Below are positions 9,338 to 17,592 of a stretch of 64,000 bases of DNA, one piece after another. The stretch is from Aureliella sp046290675 (GTDB taxonomy: Bacteria; Planctomycetota; Planctomycetia; Pirellulales; Pirellulaceae). The stretch covers positions 496,001 through 560,000 of the forward strand of contig JBKAHA010000001.1 in the NCBI GenBank assembly GCA_046290675.1, given 5' to 3'. Every line of letters begins with the position of its first letter. Within the stretch, counting starts at the first letter, position 1. The position numbers and the translations under genes were made by a program. The notes beneath the pieces are model-generated. The model saw only the letters and a program-made list of their open reading frames with translations. It searched no databases and was not told the origin of the DNA.

Positions 9338-10039
9338 ATGAGTACCATCAAGATTTGTGGCTTCACCGACGTGGGTGATGTCGACCAGGTCGGCGCCATC
9401 ACCGCCCCGACGACCGGGAAGCCGCTTGTCGACATCATTGGATTGAACTTCGTTCCCAGCAGTCCTCGCTGCGTCGACACCAAAACCGCAAAGCTGCTTG
9501 CGGCGCGCGCCCAACAGTTGGGCATGGGAGTCGCGGCGATCGTCATGAATCCAGAGCCGGATTTCGTAGCGCGAGTCATCGAAGAAGTGCCCCTTGATTT
9601 CATTCAACTGCATGGCACGGAAGATCCATCGGTGCTGCCAGCATGCGGTGACCTCAACTTAGTCAAAGCGTTGAGCTGGAGCGGGCGTACTGAGGAGGCA
9701 GAATTGGCGATGAGATGGTCCCGTGTTAGTCCACCACTTCAAGCTTTCTTAGTCGACGCCTACGCACCATCGGAGGGAGGCGGTACCGGGCGCACTGCAG
9801 ATTGGGGAGCTCTTTGGCCTAGGCCAGCTGAACTCAACAATTCACCAATGTGGCTGGCTGGCGGCCTGCGTGTGGAGAACGTCGCTGCCGCGATTCGATC
9901 GACACGATGCGCTGGTGTCGACACGGCCAGCGGAGTCGAGTCCTCGCCTGGACGCAAGGATCCGGAATTAGTTCGCGCATTCGCACAACAGAGTGTCGCC
10001 GCATTCGCTTCTCTGGCGGAGAGCGCGGGCCAGCCATGA
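9338..10039 (+). CDS. trpF: Phosphoribosylanthranilate isomerase
   Basis: Third enzyme of tryptophan synthesis from chorismate: an Amadori rearrangement turns N-(5-phosphoribosyl)anthranilate into the open-chain ribulose form. The 233-residue protein is a (beta/alpha)8 barrel with family motifs in order: IKICGFT with catalytic Cys7 at the start, GLNFVPSSPR, FIQLHGTED, FLVDAYAPSEGGGTGRTADW with the catalytic Asp, WLAGGLRVENV and GVDTASGVESSPGRKD. The ATG at 9338 is chosen because the first beta strand starts two residues later; the longer frame from 9248 adds a non-conserved leader. No clear ribosome binding site. It is not in a trp operon: trpD is about 37 kb away on the other strand, so tryptophan genes are scattered here. 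Confidence 0.95.
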   Translation: MSTIKICGFTDVGDVDQVGAITAPTTGKPLVDIIGLNFVPSSPRCVDTKTAKLLAARAQQLGMGVAAIVMNPEPDFVARVIEEVPLDFIQLHGTEDPSVLPACGDLNLVKALSWSGRTEEAELAMRWSRVSPPLQAFLVDAYAPSEGGGTGRTADWGALWPRPAELNNSPMWLAGGLRVENVAAAIRSTRCAGVDTASGVESSPGRKDPELVRAFAQQSVAAFASLAESAGQP

Positions 10040-10336
10040 TGCCGTGATCAGAATCGGATCGCCAGATGATGGTGACCCCCTAACGACGCGGCCACAATGC
10101 TAGTAAAACATAGAGTCGAGTGTGTCTCTTGGCTTGCGTCCAATCCCCGCCAAGTTTCGCACTTCGGGTAGGCACTTTATCCGACAGCAAGCCCAGCGGT
10201 TAGGCGAAAAAGTGAAGCGGCGTGGCTAGCTTTGCTTCCACCCCGAACGTGCGACTCGTTCTGGCAGCACTACTGTTGTGGTAACTGTCTCGCTCCATTT
10301 CATCGCATTGCTTCTTTCTAGTCACCGAGTTATACG

Positions 10337-11665
10337 ATGCCAAGAATTCGTGCGTTTCGAGGCCTAAGATACAACCTTGCCCAAGTCGGATCTCTGAGCG
10401 ATGTGGTGGCTCCGCCGTACGATGTCGTCGACGGCGAATTTCAGCAGCAGCTTTACGACGCAAGTCCATACAACTTTATCCGGCTAGAGCTGACAAAGCC
10501 CGAGGCCGAAGACGATGATCCGAACGCAGTCTATGAACGAGCTGCGACGCTGTTTCGGCAGTGGATTTTGGATGGGGTGCTTCAGCATGAGCCGGATCCG
10601 GCCATCTACGTCTACCACCAGCAGTTCGACTACCTGGGGCGGACCTACACGCGACGCGGCTTCATGACCCGAGTCGAATTGGTCCGATTCGGTGAGGGCA
10701 ATATTTATCCACACGAGGAGACCCACGCCAAAGCCAAAGACGATCGGCTCCGTCTAACTCGTGCCTGCGAAGCCAACATGAGTCAGATCTACGGGCTCTA
10801 TCCAGACGAGACGAACGAAGCCCAAAATCTTCTGGAAGCCAAGATTGCCGGTACCGCTGGCTTAGAGGCGGTCGACCATCTCGGTGTTATCCACAGGCTG
10901 TGGCCAATTACAGACCAGGATATTGTCTCCAAGGTAGCTAGCCTGATCGATGACAAGCCCATGTTTGTCGCGGACGGCCATCATCGGTACGAAACGGCTT
11001 GCAACTACCGAGATGAGCTCGCCGAGCAAAATGGAGGTCCGCTGCCAAGCGATCACCCCGCGAACTATGTTCTTGCAATGGTCATGAGCATGGACGATCC
11101 CGGACTGATCGTGTTGCCCACCCACCGGTTGCTTCACGGAGTCGACTCCATCGACTCCGTTGAATTGGCCGCCAAGCTGGGTGATGCCTTTGATTGCGAG
11201 AAGATCAACAAAGGTCCAGAGGGTGCTGAAGAAGTCTGGAAGCATATCGAGGATCTAAACGACCAAGGTGCATTTGGACTCTATACGGCCAAAGACCAAA
11301 CCTGGACGTTGGTTACTGCGAATCAAAACACACCCGAACAGATGCAGAAGGTCTCATCCGAGCAAAGCGAAGATTGGCGCAATCTTGGCGTGGCGATGCT
11401 CCATGGGCTGATTCTCGATCATCTCCTCGGTTTGGAGGGCCATCCCAAACCTAAGTACGTCCACTTGGTCGAGGAGGTCGTAGCCGGTCTCCGCGGCGAG
11501 CTTGAGGGAGATGCAGAATATCCGATAGCCGCGCTCGTCATGCCCGCAACCGTAGATGACATCCGACGAGTTAGCCTTCACAAAGAGCGCATGCCTGCCA
11601 AAAGCACTTACTTCTATCCCAAGCTGTTGAGCGGCCTGGTCGTCAATCCCTTGGATGCCAGCTAG
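10337..11665 (+). CDS. DUF1015 family protein
   Basis: The 442-residue cytoplasmic protein matches the DUF1015 family over its full length, with the usual motifs FRGLRYN, VVAPPYDVV near residue 25, NFIRLEL, FMTRVEL, HEETHAKAKDDRLRL near 130, and FVADGHHRYETA near 215. The family is common in bacteria and archaea and is often found close to serine or phosphoserine genes, but its activity is not established. Charged and histidine-rich motifs such as HEETH and DGHHRYE suggest a metal- or phosphate-binding site; this is an inference. ATG start follows a GAG-containing upstream. It is separated from trpF by about 300 gene-free bases and seems monocistronic. Confidence 0.9.
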   Translation: MPRIRAFRGLRYNLAQVGSLSDVVAPPYDVVDGEFQQQLYDASPYNFIRLELTKPEAEDDDPNAVYERAATLFRQWILDGVLQHEPDPAIYVYHQQFDYLGRTYTRRGFMTRVELVRFGEGNIYPHEETHAKAKDDRLRLTRACEANMSQIYGLYPDETNEAQNLLEAKIAGTAGLEAVDHLGVIHRLWPITDQDIVSKVASLIDDKPMFVADGHHRYETACNYRDELAEQNGGPLPSDHPANYVLAMVMSMDDPGLIVLPTHRLLHGVDSIDSVELAAKLGDAFDCEKINKGPEGAEEVWKHIEDLNDQGAFGLYTAKDQTWTLVTANQNTPEQMQKVSSEQSEDWRNLGVAMLHGLILDHLLGLEGHPKPKYVHLVEEVVAGLRGELEGDAEYPIAALVMPATVDDIRRVSLHKERMPAKSTYFYPKLLSGLVVNPLDAS

Positions 11666-11956
11666 GCGTTGCTACCTGGTTCAACATTGGCCGACGAAAT
11701 CCAATTGGCGCTAGATGACCTCGAAAGAAGGCACTTGCACCTGCCCCACGCTTCCGCTCATGGGACTTCCCGGACAAAGCCATCCATGCTGGGCTCTCCC
11801 ATTCGAATCCGCATGCAAAGTGGACTTTAAACGCACGCCATTTCGGCAGAGCCAGGCACGCTGATTTCAGCTTTCTGAATCCTATGTCTAGCGACCGATA
11901 GCGATTCGAACTTTCGAATCCCACTTAAGACCATCTTTGCGGATAGAATCCGCAGA

Positions 11957-11972
11957 TGTTTCACATGGAACA
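11957..11972. promoter_or_regulatory. parS-like 16-bp palindrome, copy 1
   Basis: TGTTTCACATGGAACA matches the widely conserved ParB-binding consensus TGTTTCACGTGAAACA at 14 of 16 positions, differing at position 9 (G to A) and position 12 (A to G). It lies in a gene-free spacer 200 bases upstream of the peptidoglycan enzyme gene. The core substitution could weaken ParB binding, so an operator for another regulator is an alternative. Confidence 0.4.
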
Positions 11973-11998
11973 TTGCACCTCGACGCCCCAAACGGCAA

Positions 11999-12014
11999 TG
12001 TTTCCCATGAAACA
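11999..12014. promoter_or_regulatory. parS-like 16-bp palindrome, copy 2
   Basis: TGTTTCCCATGAAACA matches TGTTTCACGTGAAACA at 14 of 16 positions, differing at positions 7 and 9. It starts exactly 42 bases after copy 1, close to four helical turns, so the two sites would face the same side of the DNA. The CC at 7-8 resembles the Noc-type variant at that spot, but the outer bases are parS-like. Confidence 0.4.
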
Positions 12015-12172
12015 CTTCGTGGCCAGTTCATCGTTCCGGGGGCAATTGGCCTTCATCGCTCAGTCACGACCAATCGTCGTACGCGATCTGAGATATCTTG
12101 TCGTGATACCTCATTGTTATCGCTCGAAAGCCCGTGCGACCTATCCCAGCCAAAAACTTCTGTGACGTTACC

Positions 12173-14257
12173 ATGCGTAGTACTCATTGCCTTCAACTCT
12201 CACGATTGTTTTCAAGCTCGGCAATTCTGATCGCTTTCCTAAGCCTCGGACTCCGGCATGTTCAGGCGAACGAAGTTCCTTCAAGGCTATCTGAAGCTCT
12301 GGCGAACAAGGTCTCAGGCTACGTGGACAGTCACAGCGGCGATGTGGGCGTTGCTGTCCGGATTTTTGGAAAAGACGACGTGCTTCTGGCTGACTATCGG
12401 CATCAGCCTGGCAAGCCGATGCCCACGGCCAGCCTCATCAAAATCGCAATCATGGTCGATGCGTACTGTCGGGCGGAAACCGGCGAACTCGATTTGAACC
12501 GGCGAGTCGAACTTACCGAAGAGGACAAAGTTCCAGGCTCAGGGATTCTGACGAACCACTTTTCACCTGGTGCACAACTTTCACTGACCGATCTGATCCG
12601 TTTGATGATGAGATACTCCGACAATACAGCCACCAACATGGTGATCGATGCTCTTGGCATTGAATCAGTCAACAAACGCATGCAGCAGCTCGATTACCCT
12701 AACACACAAATCTACGCGAAGGTATTTCGGCGCGACACCTCGGTCTCGCTTGAAAAGAGCAAGCAGTTTGGACTGGGTAGCACGACGGCCAGCGAAATGC
12801 TCGATTTGATTTCGATGATCCGACGCCGGAAAATCGCCGGTGAGGTAAACAGCGACATCATGCTGGAGCACCTCGAGAGTTGTGATGACGAATTGAAACT
12901 GCCAAGGTTCCTTCCAGCTGGGACAAAGATCGCTCACAAAACAGGCTCTGTCACAAGAAGCCGAACGGCCGCGGGCACTATTTGGTTCGACGGAGGCTGC
13001 ATTGAACTGGCGGTACTGACGAATGAGAACGAGGACGCAAGTTGGTCCAAGAAGAACGCCGGTGACTTGCTTTGCAGCAACATTGCAAAGGCCGCGTACG
13101 ATTTCGCCATTCAAATCAGCAAAGCTACTGAAGAGGAATCGCCAATTGGATCCTCACCCCAGATACTCGCACAAGGTGCCCACGGTGATGTCGTGGAGGG
13201 TCTGCAACGTACGCTCAATGCTCGTATCGACGCAGAGTTGTCCATTGATGGTGATTTTGGGCCTGCTACTGCTGCTGCGGTGGCGCTGTTCCAAAAGAGC
13301 GTCGGGTTGGATATATCCTCCAAGGTTGACCAAGACACTTGGAGCGCGCTCGGCCCGATCGTTCCGGAGCGTCCTGTACCTGATCCTGCAAGTGTCAATG
13401 AGTCCCGACACGCAACGAAGCCGTGGTGGAAACGGGGCTCACCACCAGAGACCAATGCCAAGGCTTGGACGATTCTAGATCTCCAAACAGGACAGTTTCT
13501 GAAGAAGAACGGCGACGCTCGGCTCCCAAATGCGAGCACGACCAAACTGATGACAGCATTGCTCGTCGCCGAACTGTGCGACAAAGAACCGGAACGACTA
13601 CAGTCCGAGATTGAGTTCTCAAGTCGTGCCGACAAGACAATCGGATCGACAGCCGGCATTCGGACAGGCGAGATCGTACCGGTGAAGGAGTTACTCTACG
13701 GGCTTCTTCTACCATCCGGAAATGATGCCTCGGTGGCGTTTGCCGAGGAGTTCGGTCGAGAGGCATATGAAGCGGTGACCAATACCAAAGTCAAAACCGA
13801 AGTGACTCCCGCGATTGCGTACGAACTGTTCGTGGAAGCCATGAATAGCCGGGCAGAACAACTCGGTATGAAAAACACCATGTACGCGAATCCGCATGGA
13901 CTCACACAGGAAGGGCACTACAGCAGCAGTGTTGACCTTGCCATGCTCGGTAACAGGGTTCTGAAGCACCCCCTGCTTAGCAAGATAGTAGCGACCCCCG
14001 AGCGCGGTTGCCGAGTGGAGAGTAGACTCGGCTACAGCAGAAACGTTCTCTGGAAAAACACCAACCGCCTGCTGGAATATTCTGAGTTCAACGGGCTTAA
14101 GACAGGCACCACTTCGGCCGCTGGAGCGTGCTTGGTCGCGGCGTCTGACCGCGATGGACAAGAACACATCGTGGTCGTGCTAGGGTGCCCCACCTCATCG
14201 TCCCGGTACACCGATGCAAAGAATCTCTTAAATTGGATCTGGTCGAAGGATGAATAA
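12173..14257 (+). CDS. Fusion: beta-lactamase-like serine hydrolase, peptidoglycan-binding domain, D-alanyl-D-alanine carboxypeptidase
   Basis: The 694-residue exported protein joins three domains. A signal peptide (about 1-32, ending HVQA) is followed by a class A beta-lactamase-like domain with S87-x-x-K90, SDN (149-151) and KTG (256-258), a PG_binding_1 domain (about 334-395, GDVVEGLQRTLN to DGDFGPATAAAV), and a peptidase S11 domain with S455TTK458, SGN (515-517) and KTG (643-645). S11 enzymes trim the terminal D-Ala of peptidoglycan stem peptides in the periplasm; the first domain may act on peptidoglycan or beta-lactams. No clear class A ExxLN omega-loop glutamate is seen, so true beta-lactamase activity is doubtful. 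ATG 12173 is chosen over GTG 12134 because it gives a clean signal peptide. Convergent with rhamnulokinase. Confidence 0.88.
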   Translation: MRSTHCLQLSRLFSSSAILIAFLSLGLRHVQANEVPSRLSEALANKVSGYVDSHSGDVGVAVRIFGKDDVLLADYRHQPGKPMPTASLIKIAIMVDAYCRAETGELDLNRRVELTEEDKVPGSGILTNHFSPGAQLSLTDLIRLMMRYSDNTATNMVIDALGIESVNKRMQQLDYPNTQIYAKVFRRDTSVSLEKSKQFGLGSTTASEMLDLISMIRRRKIAGEVNSDIMLEHLESCDDELKLPRFLPAGTKIAHKTGSVTRSRTAAGTIWFDGGCIELAVLTNENEDASWSKKNAGDLLCSNIAKAAYDFAIQISKATEEESPIGSSPQILAQGAHGDVVEGLQRTLNARIDAELSIDGDFGPATAAAVALFQKSVGLDISSKVDQDTWSALGPIVPERPVPDPASVNESRHATKPWWKRGSPPETNAKAWTILDLQTGQFLKKNGDARLPNASTTKLMTALLVAELCDKEPERLQSEIEFSSRADKTIGSTAGIRTGEIVPVKELLYGLLLPSGNDASVAFAEEFGREAYEAVTNTKVKTEVTPAIAYELFVEAMNSRAEQLGMKNTMYANPHGLTQEGHYSSSVDLAMLGNRVLKHPLLSKIVATPERGCRVESRLGYSRNVLWKNTNRLLEYSEFNGLKTGTTSAAGACLVAASDRDGQEHIVVVLGCPTSSSRYTDAKNLLNWIWSKDE

Positions 14258-14376
14258 CGAAATCGAACCACATTGCTGGACGTGAACTGCCTTTCGCTCG
14301 CCAGCATTGCTAGCAACTCAATGGCCGCGGCGAAGACTCCAATTGCGCGACCGACCGACGTGCATATCGTTTGCAT

Positions 14377-15885
14377 CTAGCTCCGATTCGCGGCGAACTG
14401 TTCGAGCTTGGAATAGCCCTCTTCCCAGTGCCCATGATGCCTCGGTTCGTAGGTTTTGATATCGCTCGCCTTTCGAATCAACTCTCGTCCTTCCAGAACA
14501 GAGCTCAGCTCGCCTGTCCCGATTGCCTGCATCAGCACGTTTCCAATCGCAGTCGCCTCCACTGGACCGGCCACCACCTGACGTGAGCACGCATCCGCTG
14601 TCAGTTGGCAAAGCAGTTGATTTTGCACGCCGCCTCCCACCATATGAATGGTGCTCATCGCATTCCCAACAAGCTGCTCCAAATTGCCGAGCACCATGCG
14701 ATAGCGGAGAACGAGGCTTTCCAAAGCACACCGAACAACTTCCCCGATTGCTTCCGGAACGGGCTGGTTCGTGCGTCGGCAAAACTCTTGAATGGCGCTA
14801 GGCATACTTGCTGGGGCCACAAACAGCGGATCGTCGGGGTCGATGATGGACACCATTGATGGCGCATCCTCCGCCAACTGTGTCAGGCGATCCCAAGACA
14901 ATTCCTGACCGTCGCGTTTCCATTGTTCCCTACACTGCTGAACGATCCAGAGGCCGGCAATATTCTTCAGTAGCCTGACGCTACCATTGACTCCCCCTTC
15001 GTTCGTGAAATTGAACATCTGACAAGTATCATTCAGAACCGGCGACGCCACTTCGGCACCCATCAATGACCAAGTACCACAACTGATGTAACACCAGTCC
15101 GGTTTCTCTGGTGCGAATGAAGCTGCTGGCACGGCAAGAACCGCGGACCCCGTATCGTGAGTGGCCGGAAGAATGACTCTCACCTCTTCACTCAGCCCTG
15201 TCTGATTACGGACATCCGGGAGCAATTCCCCCAGGTCCAATCCCGGCTGGATCGGGTCACCAAAAATGTGTTTCGGGATTTCGAATGCATCCATCACCTT
15301 CGAGCTCCACGATCCTGTCGTTGGGTTCAACAGCTGAGTTGTGGAAGCGTTGGTGAACTCGTTGACTTTTTGCCCTGAAAGCTGCCAGTGCAAATAGTCG
15401 GGAACCATCAGGAATCGGTCGGCGATATCGAGCAACGGCGACTTTTCCAAACGCATTGCCAATAGCTGATAGGCGGAATTGATCTCAATGAATTGGAGTC
15501 CCGTTTCTGCAAAAATATCCGCCCTGCTTAGACGCTCGAACGCCTTGTCCAAAATGTCGCGCACTCGCGCGTCGCGATAGTGAACACAGGGTCCAACTTG
15601 GTCGTCGTTTCGATCCAGCAGTACAAAGTCGACGCCCCACGTATCTGCGCCAACAGATTTGATTCGATCGCCAAAGTCACTGCGTGCACTGGTAAGTCCG
15701 GTGAGAATATTCTCCCACTGCCCGAGCAGATTCCATACAAATCGCTTGCCCTGATTCATCCCTCCGTTTGAAAAACGATGTTGCTCATCTACCTGAATTC
15801 CATCGCTCGTCACTTGCCCAGCGAGGACACGCCCGCCGGAGGCTCCAAGGTCGATTGCCAAGTGGATCGGCGATTTTGCATTCAT
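14377..15885 (-). CDS. rhaB: Rhamnulokinase
   Basis: ATP-dependent kinase of L-rhamnulose to L-rhamnulose 1-phosphate, a step of rhamnose use, of about 502 residues (E. coli RhaB 489). FGGY-family features: phosphate-1 motif AIDLGASGGR at the start, VGADTWGVDFVLLD near 80, HYRDARV, NEFTNASTTQLLNP, and in the C-terminal half LPATHDTGSAVLAVPA, YISCGTWSLMGAE and the adenosine motif HMVGGGVQNQLLCQLTADA. That order and the TWGVDF and RDAR motifs point to RhaB rather than other FGGY kinases. Start ATG 15885 has AGGAT about eleven bases upstream; ATG 15894 is an alternative. No rhaA, rhaD or regulator is nearby. Fits an organism that digests rhamnose-containing polysaccharides. Confidence 0.92.
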   Translation of the reverse strand: MNAKSPIHLAIDLGASGGRVLAGQVTSDGIQVDEQHRFSNGGMNQGKRFVWNLLGQWENILTGLTSARSDFGDRIKSVGADTWGVDFVLLDRNDDQVGPCVHYRDARVRDILDKAFERLSRADIFAETGLQFIEINSAYQLLAMRLEKSPLLDIADRFLMVPDYLHWQLSGQKVNEFTNASTTQLLNPTTGSWSSKVMDAFEIPKHIFGDPIQPGLDLGELLPDVRNQTGLSEEVRVILPATHDTGSAVLAVPAASFAPEKPDWCYISCGTWSLMGAEVASPVLNDTCQMFNFTNEGGVNGSVRLLKNIAGLWIVQQCREQWKRDGQELSWDRLTQLAEDAPSMVSIIDPDDPLFVAPASMPSAIQEFCRRTNQPVPEAIGEVVRCALESLVLRYRMVLGNLEQLVGNAMSTIHMVGGGVQNQLLCQLTADACSRQVVAGPVEATAIGNVLMQAIGTGELSSVLEGRELIRKASDIKTYEPRHHGHWEEGYSKLEQFAANRS

Positions 15886-16252
15886 CTGCGTCATATCCTG
15901 GTGAAAACGGAATCCAAATACATAGCGAATTGGGATCGCCAAAGCTCGCTTTTAAAACGCATGGCGATGAAAGCGGCGACTTAAAACCCCTGGGCACCGA
16001 CAAAGTCGAGTGATTTTGGAGCGATGATCGTACCAGAAGCATGCGTCGGCTTCGACAATCCGGGCAGACCGCGACCAAAGAATGCTGCGTTTGGACGTCG
16101 GCCGGTAACAGCGTTTGCCCGGCTGATAGCGTTTGCTTAAACTGGATTGGAAGTGATCTCAAATTACGAACTGCGCGGATTCACCGTTACTGAGTCACAT
16201 CAATGCAGTTGGGTCGCATTAATCTAACGAACGTTTTGGAAAAGTTATTGCC
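15886..16252. other. Divergent promoter region, no gene
   Basis: About 370 bases between the divergent rhaB and acyltransferase starts. No repeat or hairpin stands out. It should contain both promoters, but no confident -35/-10 pair can be named. Confidence 0.4.
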
Positions 16253-16975
16253 GTGGCAGCCGCGCTGAAGCCAGAAAGAATGCCCAACGGTGGCGACGCT
16301 TCGACCGCCAAGCGTGCTGCTCGGCGGAAGCGTGGTCAAAAGCGAGCTGCGGCCAGCGACTTTTTTGCCAGGCTCACTGGCAATACGATTATTTTGCTGG
16401 CCCGTTTCTTCAGTGGCTACACAGTCCGTTGGGTCGACTGCCAACCGGACACCTGTCAGCGAGTCTACTTCGCTAATCATACGAGCCACCTGGACGCTGT
16501 CGTCCTCTGGTCAGCATTGCCAGGCGAGATCAGAGCGTTGACACGACCTGTAGCTGCCAAGGACTACTGGGGCAAAACAGCTTGGAAACGACACCTTGCA
16601 AAAGCGTTCAATGCACTCCTAATTGATCGCCGAGAAATCAAGGTCCACCAGAGTCCAGTCGATCTGATGATTCGGGAGATCGGCGACGTGAATTCGCTGA
16701 TCGTGTTCCCAGAAGGAGGCCGCGCTGACGACGGGCAAATGGGAGAGTTCAAGAGCGGGATCTACTACCTTGCTAAGAAGCGTCCCGACTTAGAGCTGGT
16801 TCCCGTCTATATGGAGAACCTAAATCGCATCCTCCCAAGAGGCGAAGTCGTTCCAATCCCCCTTCTAAGCAGTATCCACATCGGCGAACCCATATTCTTG
16901 GAGGCTGGCGAACCCAAGGTGGATTTCTTGAGGCGTGCTCGACAAGCAGTCGTTTCGTTGAGCGAGCGTGACTAG
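16253..16975 (+). CDS. 1-acylglycerol-3-phosphate acyltransferase (PlsC-like)
   Basis: The 240-residue protein carries the acyltransferase motifs: NHTSHLDA with the catalytic H76-x4-D81, and FPEGGR (152-157). It has a basic N-terminus and a hydrophobic segment near 42-55 (NTIILLARFFSG) that would hold it at the inner membrane. PlsC-type enzymes transfer an acyl chain to lysophosphatidic acid or related lipids, making phospholipid precursors. The GTG start at 16253 is chosen for GGAAAAG eight bases upstream; ATG 16280 is a possible alternative that keeps all motifs. The gene is monocistronic, with no other lipid gene nearby, so the exact lipid substrate is unknown. Confidence 0.88.
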   Translation: MAAALKPERMPNGGDASTAKRAARRKRGQKRAAASDFFARLTGNTIILLARFFSGYTVRWVDCQPDTCQRVYFANHTSHLDAVVLWSALPGEIRALTRPVAAKDYWGKTAWKRHLAKAFNALLIDRREIKVHQSPVDLMIREIGDVNSLIVFPEGGRADDGQMGEFKSGIYYLAKKRPDLELVPVYMENLNRILPRGEVVPIPLLSSIHIGEPIFLEAGEPKVDFLRRARQAVVSLSERD

Positions 16976-17592
16976 CGGTCGATTGACAGCCCAGCGTGCT
17001 AAATCTGGTTCGTCCGTTTGGATCACTCCGGCGATAGATCGAGCTGGATTGATTATCTAGTGGCCAGTGCCAAGCATTCGAACTCAGTTGCAAGTTCAGT
17101 TAGGTCCTTGCCACCACAGGCTTGCTGGTCGCGCTGGGCCGATCACCGTTCCAAATTGGGAATCCCCCCGTCGCTTAAGCTCCGAACTCGCCGAAATCGG
17201 TATAGGAAGCGTAGGTCTTGATTGTTCACTCCAGATTCGAACTTCGATTGGGCCTAGGGTGGCTGACAGGGCAAATCAAAGTTTCAAAGTAGCTAATGGT
17301 CGGCTTTCGCTCCGCGAAGGAACTCTAGTGCTTGTGGAGAGCAAAAGTCGACCAAGTTTGAAACTCTGATTCGCCCTAGTGTGGCTGAGCCTCCCCGTCG
17401 AAGTTTCTTGCTCGCGCAGCTATGCTCTTGTCTGAAGCAGCGTCGCATTTGCGGCAACGATTCCGTGATTTTTGCAGGTTGATATTCTTGCAGCCAATCG
17501 TCACCGTCCCCGTAACGGATTCAATTCCGAGCCACAAAAGCGAACTCGCTCCACGCATGAGCGGAATGCAATAGCAACGAAAGATTCCAAGT
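16976..17592. other. Gene-free spacer holding a repeat element
   Basis: About 615 bases between two same-strand genes. Its middle holds the repeat described at 17254-17389. Open frames in it are short and run through the repeat, so they are taken as noise. Confidence 0.5.
17254..17389. repeat. Dispersed palindromic repeat element, copy A
   Basis: Two ends share an inverted arm: AGGGCAAATCAAAGTTTCAA (17269-17288) pairs with the stretch around 17357-17377, whose reverse complement reads AGGGCGAATCAGAGTTTCAA. Both ends also carry CTAG-G/T-GTGGCTGA in direct orientation (17254-17266 and 17376-17388). The same arm, spacing style and CCTAGGGT border recur at 61804-61980. The size and layout fit a REP/MITE-like non-coding element; no transposase is seen in the window. 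Confidence 0.65.

Larger units (their letters stand above)
11666..12172. other. Gene-free spacer carrying two parS-like palindromes
   Basis: About 500 bases without a credible gene. The only structured signal is the pair of 16-base sites at 11957-11972 and 11999-12014, described separately. Short open frames that read MFHMEHC and MFHVKHL are simply translations of these palindromes on the two strands. Confidence 0.5.

Noticed and set aside
11827..12015. Small open frames starting MFHGKH/MFHMEH
   Set aside because: They are translations of the parS-like palindromes on each strand, with no conserved continuation.
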